From the NCBI GenBank assembly GCA_012934845.2, contig WNNJ02003750.1, forward strand, positions 1-64,000: DNA of 64,000 nt, given 5' to 3'. This stretch comes from Pomphorhynchus laevis (lineage: Eukaryota; Acanthocephala; Palaeacanthocephala; Echinorhynchida; Pomphorhynchidae). The notes under the pieces are model-generated. The model saw only the letters and a list, made by a program, of their open reading frames with translations, did not search any database and had not been told where the DNA came from. Below, in pieces: positions 33,354 to 46,025 of this stretch (position 1 is the first letter of the stretch; every line of letters starts with the position of its first letter). A program made the translations under genes and the position numbers.

Positions 33354-34280
33354 CTTTCGTGGTTGTTGATCTTGTAAAAAAAAGAGTAAAAATATTTTTC
33401 GTTTTTCTTCTTTCTGAATTGGTTGGGAAGTTATTATCGGGGTTAGTATTTACTGTCATTTTTGGGTTTCTATAAGGAAGAGGATGAGGACTTACTGGTG
33501 AGATTGGGGTCTGATCTAGGCCAACCTGCACTAATAGTAAGAAATCATCCTTGGAGGTATAGAAATTATAACTAGTCTACTACCTAGTAAGGGTGTTCTT
33601 AATTGGACGTAATCTCCTTATAAGGATATTAGATGTGTTATACTTGCCAATAAACAATGACATAAATACTGGAGTGGTGTACTCTGGGTCTTGTGCAATA
33701 TATATCTATATTCGCAACTGACTATACTTTACATAAGATACACTATACTTCAAGAATCTGCTGTGAGAACATCATACAGATTACATACTGCATGTCTATT
33801 CAGACTTTGGTATACTTATATGATATGAATCGGCTATTAGGTCACAATACAAATGATTTATATGCTGCATTGCCTTATTTTTCAATAAGCTCTCACATTG
33901 ACACAACGTCATGAGAATAAGAGGCTCTTGAATTATGATTCAAATGGCGAATGTTGAATATTTTTATACAAATATGTTCTCTATGTTCTATTTGTCTTGT
34001 GAGAGACTGCCACACGAACACCAGAGACTTGTCAACCCTCGGTACGCCTAGTGCTGCGGGTTTTGATGTAAATGGAAGCTGGCGAGTGGAGGTACGACGT
34101 GTGTGGCTTTGTGCAAAATATTTTCATATAGATTAATCTCAATTCTATTATGAGCATATCAAGCAGGATATGCATATAACATCAAAGATAATATGTATGC
34201 ATTATAAACTGGTCTAAAACTAGACGGGTCAGGCTGACTAACATTCCTTCTGAGACTCCCTATAATTTGTCGACATTATT
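33354..34280. other. Unassigned region downstream of the 178-codon ORF
   Basis: Contains a possible polyadenylation signal (ccaataaac at about 33650) that would give a 3' UTR of about 300 nt. Short frames (33693-33914, 33951-34136) show no recognisable motif. Confidence 0.4.
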
Positions 34281-34284
34281 AAAA

Positions 34285-34355
34285 CTGACCGAGTGGTAGA
34301 GACATGTGAATTGCAAACTCCATGTACGAGGTTCAAACCTCGAGCATGCATTCTT
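34285..34355 (+). other. tRNA-like sequence with A-box and B-box resemblance
   Basis: The stretch contains accgagtggtagagac (A-box-like) and, 36 bp further, gaggttcaaacctcg (T-arm with B-box GGTTCAAACC and a perfect 4-5 bp stem). The middle could form an anticodon-like loop ttgcaaa, but the stems around it mismatch and there is no acceptor pairing. It may be a decayed tRNA or the head of a tRNA-derived SINE rather than a functional tRNA. Confidence 0.35.
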
Positions 34356-34440
34356 TATCGACTTCTCTGTAGGCACACGTCAAAGCCACAAGATCGAGTT
34401 GTCGAAAGACGTAGGGGCACCCGACGATGAAGCAGGTTCA

Positions 34441-34500
34441 CTGTTTTATTATAACTAGAATGTCAACGAGCACAGCTCATATAGAGAGAGCTGTACTACA
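34441..34500 (-). repeat. CR1-type LINE 3' end fragment
   Basis: The reverse complement reads gagctgtgctcgttgacatt followed by ctagttataataaaa, near-identical to the 3' end of the + strand CR1-type copy at about 36917-36945 (agctgtgctcgttggcattc). It represents a severely 5'-truncated insertion in the opposite orientation. Confidence 0.65.
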
Positions 34501-34876
34501 ATATATGTTAGCCTAGTAATTTTATAACTACATTCAATATAACTACATTAAACATTTATAACTACATTTATAACATTTATAACTACATTCAACATTTAAA
34601 ATATTTCCTATTTCCACATTGGATATCAACAAGTAATTTTTATTACCCAGAAAATTCCTTGTTGTTACTTACTTTTTCGGGGTAAAAAAATTTTTGGTGT
34701 AAGGTTTCTCTTTTCTTTCCAAGACATCTTTCCGATTATAAAAGATATTTCCGAAGAGAAAGTTGATATTGCTCAGATTAATTACAATAATAGCATATAA
34801 CTGAAAAATCTAAGAGATAAAGATGTAAACATATTCCGAACAATTCACGACAACCTATGACAACATATATCAAAGG

Positions 34877-36945
34877 TTGATTTATATATTTGTTCAAGGA
34901 AGACGTACGGCTATGGATCATCCCACGGTACGCAGTACACGCAATATATTCACAATGACTAAAACGAATAAGACGAAACCTAAAAATAATTATTCAAGTC
35001 GAATAATAAATAATGATTCTATTAAGTCTGGTAATTATTTAATAAATTATGAGCTTCATGATGTATCGTGTAGTCGTGAAAACTGTGATATATGGACCAG
35101 AGACACGGTACCGCGTAAATTATCAGGATTTTTACTAGCCAAAGAGTTTGCTGCTTCTGTGCTTTTGAATGTTTTTCCTGCATCAGCAGTTTGAAAGTTA
35201 ACATAAAAAATCAACTCAGACTAATAATGACCGTCATAATAGGCAGCAATCAACTCTATACATGGTTGATTATTCTACCGATTCTTTGATGACGCCCGTT
35301 TAAGTCAATCAACACCCACATTCCAGAATACTGTCAGATATCGAAGGATTCTCGTTATAAAATTAAAACAAATAGTACAAAGCATGATGTTGTATCAATC
35401 AAATTATCGACGTGCAAAAAATTTGACTGTTCCTAAATATGTGTTTGAGGATCTTAATAAAACCAATATAATAACGCCAATAAAGATGACATTAAATAAG
35501 GAAGCAGACGTATCAATAGCCTTGCTCAGTGAAACATCATATGTGGTGCTTTTAAGGGTAGTCGACAGTTCGATATCTGCTGAATGTCACTCAATCTCGA
35601 AAATTTCTAGGCACCTTGAAAGTACATCCTTTGGGGTCGAATCTGTGAATTCGTTTCAAAATAGATTAATCCCTAGCATTCGTGTACGCAAGCCTCAATA
35701 GAATTTATCTATCCAACTAGATTAGGCTATTTTAATGGCCAACATTGCTGAGTCATCGGCCGTAAACAATCAGCACATATTAAATTATGACCTTGATAAG
35801 GTACGATGTATATTTGCGTATCTGTTATCGGACTGTGATTAATCGATTTTCAATAGCTTAAAAGTGATTTCTATCTAAAGGTTATGTAAATTAGGGAACT
35901 CTAATAACGTTAAACCTCGTTTACTCAAAATAGTTTGTAGCGATAAAGATCATGTGATACCATATATAGAAACTCATTTAAATTAAAGGGTACTGGCATC
36001 AGATTACTACGGGATCTTGATCTATCAGACAGGGAACGAATGGAGTTAGCTAGGGTTGAACTTAGAATCACAACTGAAATGGTGAAAACAACCTTGTTAT
36101 CCAAAATTTTCAGGTAGTGACGTCGTCCACGTGTTCTCTGGAGATATATGCTTTTAAAAGAAGGCGTTCGAAGACAATCGGCCTTCCAAGCTGCGTCGCA
36201 CCCATCAATCAGAAGGCCTTGTAGAAATTCTTTGCATCGATTTCAAAGCAATGAAAGATCCGTCAATTAATATATCTATTACAATACTTTATTCTAACGT
36301 ACAGAGTATTACTTTCAAAATGTCGGAAATTTTTCAAATCGGTGGCGAAACCAAGGCTAGTGTTTTAGCATTTAGTGAAGCATGACTTAATCCAAACATC
36401 AGTGACATGTAAATAGCTATACCTGGTTGTACATTGTGTCGTTGTGAATGAGTATTTAGAAATTCCTCGAAGCGAGAACGTGGTTTAAAATATTTGACCG
36501 TCGAACAGCGGATCAAGAATCTCAATTTGCAATCACTATCATCACATTTACGCTCAAAAGACCTTGTCCGTGTATGACAGGCAATGAAATGTCTTGATCC
36601 TATAAGGACCCAACTCAAGATTACGCGGTCAATATTATAACTCAAGATTATGCGGTCATCAAACTATTCTGCAACGTAAATCACGGAGAAAGAAATGCTT
36701 GAATTTCGCAGCAAGAGTTATTCCTGTTTGGAATGGTTTGCCAGCTGAAACAGTAAAAAGCAAATGCATGTTTCAAAAATCTCTTAAGTCGTAGCTTTGG
36801 GCTTTTTTCGCTTTTTCATTTACCTTCATCATTATTGATTTTACGATTTACTGGCTTTTGGTGTTTTCTCTTCCCTCATTTTTTCTTTAATTTGTAATTT
36901 GTGAAAGTGTCTATAAGCTGTGCTCGTTGGCATTCTAGTTAAAAA
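34877..36945 (+). pseudogene. CR1-type LINE, internally deleted copy
   Basis: The ORF1 start is visible at 34900-35190: VSCSRENCDIWTRDTV, the PHD-like C....CDIW motif of the other LINE ORF1s. A further frame follows (35384-35701). An endonuclease start is at about 36270-36360: ITILYSNVQSITFKMSEIF and VLAFSEA. At about 36460 it jumps directly to the RT C-terminus (QRIKNLNLQSL), ending with ARVIPVWNGLPAETVKSK and a stop near 36790, then a 3' UTR to 36945. Most of the endonuclease and the RT core are missing. The element is dead. Confidence 0.68.
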
Positions 36946-36968
36946 AGATTTATTTTAACGTGGCAAAT

Positions 36969-36984
36969 GCGTGCCAGCGCACGC
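36969..36984 (-). other. LINE 3' terminal hairpin (LINE-B)
   Basis: The 6-bp stem GCGTGC/GCACGC with a 4-nt loop lies just inside the 3' end. Homologous hairpins with matched base changes occur at 49863-49879, 57123-57138, 57545-57561 and 61160-61175. This suggests an RNA structure recognised by the element's RT. Confidence 0.7.
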
Positions 36985-37955
36985 TTACATGACCACAACA
37001 AAACAAAAATGTAAATCATGTGTCGAGAAGGTGTGAACGGAGGAGGTGTTTGAATGTGATAAAGGAGGGAGCGCGGCGGACGTCGAGTGGGAGCAGATTC
37101 CAGACGAGTGAGGCGGCAACGAGGAAGGATCGGGGACCATAGTTGTTGGAGTAATTGGGAACGTGGAGTAAGAGGGTATGACGGGAACGCAACGAAAGTG
37201 AGGTGGTGCGAGTGTCGTCGAAGAAAGGAAGGTTGATGAACGATGGGGAGCCGACAGCGATGAGACGAAAAGTTACGAGAAGACGGAGTTTGATGCGGAT
37301 GTGGATGGTGGGCCAGGAGAGTTGGACAAGATATGTGGATGTGTGTTCTAAGCGACAGAGACGAAAGAGCACTCGAACGGCGGAGTTGATTATGCGTTGT
37401 AGGGATATGATGACTGATTTTGGAGAATTTGCGAATAGGCTAAGGCAGTAATCGATTTTATGGAAAAGAAGGGATGAAAGAAGAGACATAAGAACGGAAG
37501 TCGATAAAAGAGCAGATACGGCGGTTTCACGGATAATTAAGTTAGACGAGCGGACCTTGTCACGGACGAAGGGTTTAAGGGAAAAGTGATCATCGAAATG
37601 GAAGCCTAAGAAAGTGAGATTGTGTACTATGGGGATGATCGATGAGACAAAATATACAGTGGGAGAGATATGTTTGGTTTACGGGGGAGGATCCACATTA
37701 TTTTGGACTTTTCGGGGTTTAAAACGAGATAAAGATTGGAGAGATGTTTGTAGATAGAAGAAAGACAGTTGGAGGCAGAAATGCCGATATCGTGTATGCG
37801 ATGTGCGGGTGCATGAGCATAGATTAGAATGTCATCGGCGTATTGCATGACGTTAAAGGAGTAAGGTTTGATAAATGGAGAGAGATCGCCAAGCAAAAGA
37901 GAGAAAAGCAGGGGACCTAGGACTGAACCTTGTGGGACCCCGCAAAATAGGGATG

Positions 37956-38690
37956 GGAGGGGAGGATGATGAATTAGAACAGACGCGAAAGGAACGGTCG
38001 GATAGATATGAGGAGAACCATGCTACGGAGGAGGAAGAAAAGCCGTAATCATAACGAAGGCGAGAAAGGAGGACAGAGTGGTCGACAATGTCGAATGCGG
38101 AGGAGAGGTCGAGGGAGATGAGAACACTATATAGAGCCTTGTCTCGAGAAATGAGTAAGTCGTTGTACACTTTTATGCATGCGATAGGATGCATGTCTCG
38201 AAAAATAGGGATGGGAGGATGATGAATTAGAACAGACGCGAAAGGAACGGTCGGATAGATATGAGGCGAACCATGCTACGGAGGAGGAAGAAAAGCCGTA
38301 ATCATAACGAAGGCGAGAAAGGAGGACGGAGTGGTCGACAATGTCGAATGCGGAGGAGAGGTCGAGGGAGATGAGAACACTATATAGAGCCTTGTCTCGA
38401 GAAATGAGTAAGTCGTTGTACACTTTTATGCATGCGATAGGATGCATGTCTCGAAAAATAGGGATGGCAGGATGATGAATTAGAACAGACGCGAAAGGAA
38501 CGGTCGGATAGATATGAGGCAAACCATGTTACGGAGGAAGAAAAAAGCCGTAATCATAACGGAGGCGAGAAAGGAGGACGGAGGGGTCGACAATGTCGAA
38601 GGCTGAGGAGAGATCAAGGGAGATGAGAACACTATATAGATCCTTGTCTCGAGAAATGTGTAAGTCGTTGTAAACTTTCATGCAACGATT
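37956..38690. repeat. 253-bp tandem triplication inside LINE-B RT
   Basis: The string ending gaattagaac falls at 37980, 38233 and 38486, a constant 253-bp period. The third unit is more diverged and continues into normal upstream RT sequence (about 38690-38735). The same 253-bp duplication, with two units, is present in the LINE-B copy at 61131-62636. Confidence 0.9.
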
Positions 38691-38735
38691 TCTGTGGAAT
38701 GATTAGAGCGGAAAGCGGATTGGAAATAGGGGTTA

Positions 38736-39115
38736 TAATAATATACTTTATAATTTTTTAAATTTTATTAAATTTAAAAATTTCTATTAGATTAAATTAT
38801 TAATACACGGTTTATCACAATAAATATAAGGAAATTTACCAAAATGATAAATAAAAAAATTAAGGATTCTAAATAAGATATATCGATCAAAAATAAAGAT
38901 AAATGATAATAAATATTAAATGATTATATAAGATTAATAAAATTTATATTTATATAAAGTTAGAAGGTTATTTATATAAAGTTAGGAGGGTTATAATAAT
39001 ATACTATAATTTTTTAATTTTATTAAATTTAAAAATTTCTTTTAATTAAATTATTAATACACGATTTATCACAATAAATATAAGGAAATTAAGCATTATT
39101 ATTCCAATACATACC
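38736..39115. repeat. AT-rich duplicated repeat flanking a CR1-type insertion
   Basis: A sequence with ataatatactataatttttt and aaatattaaatgattatata occurs twice (from about 38745 and from about 38990). Part of it (aaatattaaatgattatata) reappears at about 41285, on the far side of the CR1-type copy, next to a Penelope-like terminal-repeat fragment. The CR1-type element therefore seems to have landed in this repeat. Confidence 0.6.
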
Positions 39116-39119
39116 AAAA

Positions 39120-41230
39120 CCAAAAGACTATTCAGGCAGAGTCCAAATATAAAAAATAAAAAAGCAAATGGTCAGTCAACGTAGCTAATTAGGGTATTCC
39201 AGTGGTAGTGTTGAATGGCGGCATTGTTCATGTATCCATTTGTAGCATCGTGATTTAAACGTTCTCAAACTGGGGGCTGCAACGACTTCCTCAGGCAACG
39301 AATTCCACATGTTAATTCCTCTCCTTGAGAGTCTATACACTTTTGGTAATCTGCCAAATCTAAATTTATACAAGACTCTGCTATGTCCCCGCAACTGATC
39401 TACCCGCCTAGTGATTACATCAGTGGGATAACCTACCACATCATTCGACATATGCCATAGACATAGCATTTCCAAGGATATGAACCTCTCACGTACCGAC
39501 AACATCCCAATACGACTTAGACGTACATAATAGTCAATACCACTTAAGCCAATACAGAGCCTCGATCCGCGCCTAAGAATAGACTCCAGGTCTAATAGTT
39601 CTTGCTTAGTGACAGGGAAACAAGCCTGAATGCAGTACTCCAAGTGTGGCCTGACGATGGAGATGAATAACCTCTTGAACATATGACAGCTTAACCTGAG
39701 GAATGCATTTTTAATACAATATAACGCCCTAGTAGCTTTACCTAGAAAGAAGTCGGTGTTCAACTTTGTTTTCAAGGATCTATGGACAATAATCCCTAAA
39801 TCCTTATGATGAGACACTTCCTTTAAGACCATATCTCCAATAAAGTACCTTAGAGTTTTAATAGGGCGACCTAGTTGCATGAGGACACATTTATCAACAT
39901 TCAACCGTAGTCCGGTAGAATCGCACCACTTGATCAAGGAGTTTAGATCATTTTGTAACGATACTCGATCAGCAGGACTTCTAATGATCGACCAAATCTT
40001 TAGATCGTCTGCAAACGCTAGATGACAGCATGATAAGCGGAGTAACAGATCATTAATGAAGATTATAAAGAGCAGTGGGCCAAGGACTGATCCCTGCGGT
40101 ACGCCAGAATTAATATTTACCGAATAAGAAAACACACCCTCCACACAAACTCGGAAAGACCTATTCGATAGAAATTCCCTGACCCACTCACAAATATATG
40201 AATGAAGTCCATAGTGATACAGTAAAGACACTATGCCGTCGTGTGGTACCCTATCAAAAGCTTTCGAAAAATCAAGGAATACTGTATGAACCTGAAACCC
40301 AGCCCCCAGAGCATCATCCCATTTTTCACGCGCAGTTAGTAGGTTAGTAAGGCATGAACGTCCGATCCTGAAACCATGTTGAGATTCAACCAATATGTGA
40401 TTACGATCCAAATGATCCCTGATTCTACTAGCAATGATTCTTTCTAAAAGTTTGCAGAATACGCTAGTCAAGCTAATGGGCCGAAAGTCCGCGCAAAAGC
40501 AAGCAGGATGCTTTTTGGGAATAGGCACCACAATTGCACACTTCCAACTGTCAGGAATCCAAGATGTGTCTAAGCTGTATCTGAAGAACATAGTTAAATC
40601 ATTACTCAGTTCGTTCGCTAGGGATTTGACGAGGAAGGGGGCAATATTGTCTGGTCCCGGAGTGGACAAACACAACACCGATGAGCAACCGGAACATACT
40701 TCCAACTAAAGCATGCAGTTTGTTAGAGGTCAAAGCATGTACCAAGAAGCCATCAGCTAAATGTTGGGCGATTAGAGACGGATCGGTCAAAGTTTCAGTT
40801 GGCGTTTGGATTGAGCTAATTGTGGCGACAAGTGTTCTGTTGTTTCTTACATAAGACCAAAACCTCCTAGGATTCAAAGATGCATCCCTGGCGATACTAT
40901 CTTCGTACGAATAGCGTTTCTGAAATTTTAGCCGATTGCATAAATTCCGAGAGTCGATGTAGGCACAATTGGAAGTAGGAGAACCCCTAAATTCGCGCAC
41001 AATTTGTTGCGGGATCTGATAGCATCAATAAGCTCGCTGTCGAACCAAGGAGGATGCCCATTCTTGGACTTGCAGGCACGTAGCGGAGCAAGGATCTCAG
41101 AAATTTGCTACAATTCATCATGGAGCAGATCAAAGACTACTGGAACCTCCAAACCTAAGTGTTTACGAATACTATCACAGATACCCTTTGGGAAGCTTGC
41201 AGCTAGTTGACTAGCATCAACACCTACTCA
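39120..41230 (-). pseudogene. CR1-type LINE RT, 5'-truncated
   Basis: Minus strand. The linker after the endonuclease (about 41000-40840) holds LNPRRFWSYVRNNRTL. The RT frame (40705-39185) holds TPGPDNIAPFLVKSL, FRPISLTSVFCKLLERII, SQHGFRIGRSCLTNLLTA, TVFLDFSKAFDRVPHDG (motif A), NSGVPQGSVLGPLLFIIFI (motif B) and LAFADDLKIWS (motif C). The C-terminal domain has LEYCIQACFPVTK, GSRLCIGLSGI and NMWNSLPEEVVAAPS. One frameshift lies near 40650. The RT itself is uninterrupted for 506 codons, so the insertion is fairly young. The endonuclease is absent because of the 5' truncation at about 41230. Confidence 0.9.
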
Positions 41231-41274
41231 ATAACGTTTTTTAAAATTAGAGTTTTGTGATGCAAAACTCTAAT

Positions 41275-41600
41275 AAATGATTATAAATATTAAATGATTA
41301 TATAAGATTAATAAAATTTATATTTATATAAAGTTAGAATTTAGAGTAAAAATCAATGTTTATGAATTGACAAATTAATAACAGACGATGTATCAGAATA
41401 AGCATTAGAGCATATCAGAAGAATTGCTATGCTATCAGGTTTCAGTCCCTATTACTCGACCCAGCATAGCATATGGGCCAAACACGTTTTAATGACGTAT
41501 TTCCTCTGATGAAATTTAATAATCTAATATCCTACTATAATACAAAGTATATTATTTATTATCCATCCATTAAAATTTCCCGATAATGATTTTAAATTTA
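41275..41600 (-). repeat. Penelope-like terminal-repeat fragment
   Basis: Matches the 3' terminal block of the element at 11215-11700: gaattgacaaattaataaca, then catatcagaagaattgctat, then the stem tgctatgc/gcatagca (41425-41432 with 41464-41471) and acgtatttcctctgatgaaa. No RT sequence is attached. Confidence 0.7.
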
Positions 41601-41639
41601 TTTTTATTATTAATACACAAGACAAAGTCCGTAGGCTGT

Positions 41640-44600
41640 TTAGTCTGCTCAAATGTTTAGTCTGTTAGACTGTTTAGTCTGTTAAATTGTTGAAATTATC
41701 GTTGATCTGACGGGTATGCTATTCGGATAGTTTGCTGATCAGGATGTCGTATCCATTCTAATAATTTTCGTTTGAATATATCAATTTCATGGATAGATAT
41801 TAAAAAGTCCTGTAACATGTTCCACACGCTAATAGCTCGATGCGAAAGACGATATATTCGAGGGCACCTTTTATGATATTGGGTTTTAAGATGCAAACTG
41901 TCCTCGATGACAGGCACGATGATTCAAACTTACACAATTTATTGGGTATCCGTCATAACCTTCAACGATCTTATACAACACTATTAAATCTCAATACATT
42001 AAACGTGACCGGATAGAACACATTCCTAGCATTCTTAGTCTTTCCGCATAAGTAAACGGTGCAACTCCTTTACATAATCGAGACCATCGCCTTAATATAT
42101 TATCAAGTGAATTGATTTCCTCTCTAGTGCACGGAAATGATGATTGAATGGTGTACTCAATGTGAGGACGAACCAATGCGTTGCACAGTAGCTTAAAACA
42201 TTCTACTGGCATATATTTGAAGCAATTCTTTAATAAGTAAAGGGCACTTCGCCCTTTCGAACATATTCTGTCTGTGTTCATACGAGTCTTGAGAGAAGAC
42301 TGAACAATTGTGCCAAGGTCATGTGTGTGATTCGCTCTAGATACAATGTTATCGCCTAACATGTAATCAGCATGTATGTCATTCCGACAAATACGTAAAT
42401 GGACACATTAACCTACATTTATTATTACTCCTGTCCGAATACTCCAATCGTGAATAATTTTCAAATCTCGCTTAATACAGTAATGTCGCTTTTCGATGTA
42501 ATTTTAGATCAGATTTTAAGATCATCGGCAAAAGCCAAATACGGACAGTGTAGCTGTTTTAACTATGTGTTTAGATAAATGTTGAAAAGTAATGGACCTA
42601 AGGCAGTGCCTTGAGGTACACCTAATGTAAGTGAACGTGGTGATGATAAACTCGATCCAACGCGAACACGATAAGATCATTGCGTTAAGAATGCGTGGAG
42701 CCAATTTACAATAATCGGATTTATTTTACAGTCCAAAAGCACTTCGATGAGATTTTCATGATGTATACGATCTAAAGCCCTTCTAAAGTCAATTAAGACA
42801 CAGTCAACTGCTATCTCGTTAGACACGCCATTAACCCACGCCTCCCTAGCACAAAGTAAATTAGTTAAGCACGATCGTCCAACGGTGAATCTATGTTGAT
42901 ATGGGTTTATCTGATTTGATTGACGCAATAAGTTCACAACATACCTATAGATTATCCGTTCGAAAATTTTACCAACAATACTAGTTAAGCTCACTTGCCT
43001 GTAATTTTCAGGATTGTGCATGACACCCTTCTTAAAAACCGGAACTACAATTGCGAATTTCCAGTCCGGTGGTATTTCGCATTTATCAATTGACATTTGA
43101 AACAGTTCAGTTAATGTCACACTTAGCATGGATCTTAAAGCTCCAAGCAGATAGGGATATTTCATCAGAACCAGATGAATTGATCGATAATCGAGCTAGC
43201 TCATCATAGACAGAAGATTGTGAAACTGTGAAATGCCCTAATGGCAACAAATTGGTTATCCTAATATTATCATTATCGTTACTGGTGGAGTTTATAGCAC
43301 TAAGCCTAAATGAATCTGCGAATGTTTCCGAAATATCTGACTGCGAATTAACCAGCTGTTACCAAACTTTAAAGACGATATGAGAGGTCTCGCACATTTA
43401 TTTCTACGAATATATGACCAAAATATCTTTGGATTTGAATTAATGGAATTGATTAGTCGACGTTCATAGATTATGCGTTTGCGAGATCTACCCCTGATAC
43501 ACTGATTTCGACATGCATTGTACTTCGATCGAAGTGATGAGTTTAAGCGACATCGTCTGTACAATTTATTACGTCGTCTTATTAGTGTCTTCAGTTCGGA
43601 GTCAAACCATGCAGGTTTATTCCGTTTAGATGGCGCGATTTGCTTCCTCGGAGCAAAGTGGTATGATATCATTTATAAGCAGTCACGAATTGACTGCCAA
43701 CGTTCACTAAGATCTAAACTGAAATTGTCAGTATTGACAGAGGATAGACAAACTGAAATTGTCAGTATTGACAGAGGACAGTATTTTAGATACTGAAATT
43801 GTCAGTATCTAAACTGAAATTGACAGAGGATGCATATTCTAAGAGATCAGATTCGTTCACACTATGCCACATGCGCTTTGATAATACAGACTCAGCATTG
43901 TCGCCTAATTAAGCACAGGTTATATTGACACTAAACTTTATAACGCTGTGATCGCTGCTACCTATAGGAGCTTCATAGCATATGTCATAGATGTCGCTAA
44001 TTGTATGTGAAAAGATAAGATCGAGAACTGAAGAATACGAGGAAGATAACCTTGTATGAAAATCAACATGCTGAACAAGCAAAAGTTCCCAATCCATAAA
44101 TTCCCATAGCTTCCTATCGGTGGCACATCCGAATTACCGAGACGAATTATCCACGCAAATACCAACACCGGGAATGTTGAAGTCACCAACCAAAATGCAT
44201 GTACTTGAACAACTAAACGCACTCATAAATAATTTACAAAACTCCTTAGCCATGCAGTCAGCTTGAGGAGTTCTATATAGAACACCAAAAGTGAACTGCT
44301 TATGCGTTACTGACATGCAAATACGAGTTCACAAGTCCCATATGGATTAAAGTACTGCGTTATGTTATCAACAATGATATTGGATTTAATATATAAAGCG
44401 ACTCCTCCACCTCTACGCTGCGACGCTCTGTATACACGAATGATACGATAACCATCTACGTTCAATATATTTTCAATGATATTATCGTAAATTCAAGTTT
44501 CAGAAATTGCAAAAACATGGTAATTTGATGTCGTCATATAGCAGCGAAATTCGTCTAAATTGCAAAGTAAGCTTCGCAAATTACAATAACCAACCTTAAA

Positions 44601-46025
44601 CGACCGGTTACACACATTTACCAAGTCGTATGATTGACGTACTTTTTTAAAATCAATTAGCATTCCTATTGATCCTGATTCACAGAAAGGCAGACGGGCT
44701 TCCAGCGAACAATAGGTCTGCGATGGCATACCTGAAAGTTCCGTATGCATAGATTTATTTCTCCAGAGGCGAAACGCTCAGTTATCTCTTTTTTGGCATT
44801 CACGAGGCGTTCACGGTCGTTACGCGATAGATCCTTAAGTATGCGAACTTTGCGACCCTTTGATATTTTGCCACGAGAGAGCAAAATCGACGTTTCTTCT
44901 GGTGATGTAAGAACCATTTTTAACAATCTAGCATTTCCCCCTACTTCACGACGACCTAGACGAAATAGTATCTTGACTTCAAGTCTTGTAGCAATTTCTT
45001 CCTCCTCTTTGATAAACAGTTGAGATAACTGACCGTAGAGAGATAACATCGTCGTCTAAGTGACCTTGAGCAGTGACAGAACTCGATTCAGGTATATTAG
45101 CGAATATCGCGCAACTTGATCGATCATAAGCTACACGTTTATGTATAATTTTTACACTTGGCGGCGAAATCCTTTTACTCCCTTTGACAAAACGACTGTG
45201 AATGTCTGCAGAATTATGAGAGAGCGACATTATGTGAGTAGGCATGGCATATGGAACATGTTCAGACTTTTGGGAAGAAATGCCGCTATCAATCTGTTGA
45301 GAGCTTGCATGAATCCCAGTATCGTCAGAATTATGAGAGAGTGACATTACGTGTGTAGGCGTGGCATATGGAACATGTTCAGACTTTTAGGCAGAAATGC
45401 CGCTATCAATCTGTTGAGAGTTTGCATGATTCCCAGCATAGTCAGATCTCAGGAGAGATCTTGGAATATCGTCGTATCGGATTATATCTGCCGTCAAATT
45501 CATTGATTGATAATGATTGCTGCAAGTAAACTGATTGCTATTGAGGGTCCGTTGAGAAAACGTTCGCGAATGATATATTTAACAGTAGGTAGAGTATCAA
45601 TACTTGAAGATACTGGCTGGTAACTAATATCATGATTTTCAATAAAATTATCATTACGCAAAGGCATTGAATCTTGATAATAACCAAGTAAGCTTATATT
45701 GTTGGTCTCCGATTCATCAGTAGATTGTGCATTTTCATCATTTTCATCGACATCGTTGACATTCGTTGTTCCAGGCTCAAGAGTCTTTAGAGCAGTGTCC
45801 AAAAGGTTGCATGTCTGTGAATTAATCTGTAGCTCACCTATCATTTGAGCACATCAGAAGCCACAGAAAAAAGTTTTTGTCGACAAGGAACGTACCATAT
45901 TTTCTGTACAGGTAATCGTTGTCCAGATATCACAGTCCGGTGCATCACAACAAACTTTTTGCGATACAAACGACGTTTCTATATCGTCTTTTAGCTGTTT
46001 GTTGATCATGTGTACCATACGCTGT
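41640..46025 (-). pseudogene. CR1-type LINE, near full length but decayed
   Basis: Minus strand, 5' to 3'. The ORF1 start near 46019 has a PHD-like motif (CCDAPDCDIW, then FFCGF with an in-frame TGA before CAQM). Acidic ORF1 parts lie at 45844-45500 and 45347-44666. The endonuclease (44600-43900) has YCNLRSLLCNLDEF, VFAISET, RGGGVALYI, GVLYRTPQ, ILVGDFNIPG and GSSDHSVIKF. The linker has FWSYIRRNK. The RT (43165-41991) has YRQVSLTSIVGKIFERII, HRFTVGRSCLTNLL and DCVLIDFRRALDR (motif A). A frameshifted motif C region lies near 42530, then HIEYTIQSSFPCTREE, and a C-terminus (41917-41696) with AISVWNML. More than five frame breaks. It is older than the 39-41 kb copy. Confidence 0.83.
43725..43830. 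repeat. Short tandem duplication in the CR1-type copy
   Basis: The string aaactgaaattgtcagtatt recurs three to four times with gacagagga units over about 100 bp, interrupting the endonuclease-RT linker of the surrounding LINE. Confidence 0.7.

Larger units (their letters stand above)
36945..38735 (-). pseudogene. LINE-B RT fragment, 5'-truncated
   Basis: Minus strand. RT motif A (LISLDLSSAFDIVDHSVLLS) occurs in three tandem copies because of a 253-bp duplication. Motif C (MQYADDILIYAHAP) is at about 37790-37860. The C-terminal domain (37016-37489) contains DYCLSLFANSPKS and ends with RAPSFITFKHLL. Frameshifts lie at the duplication joints, since 253 is not a multiple of three, and near 37480-37630. 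The 3' end has the family hairpin gcgtgccagcgcacgc (36969-36984). It abuts the 3' end of the CR1-type copy with a short A run. Confidence 0.85.

Noticed and set aside
34285-34355. Functional tRNA-Cys (GCA loop)
   Set aside because: Only the T-arm and an A-box-like string fit. The anticodon stem mismatches and no acceptor stem pairs, so it is listed only as tRNA-like.
34441-34500. LINE-derived tail of a tRNA-like SINE starting at 34285
   Set aside because: The LINE 3' end lies in the opposite orientation to the tRNA-like head, so it cannot be the tail of the same SINE.
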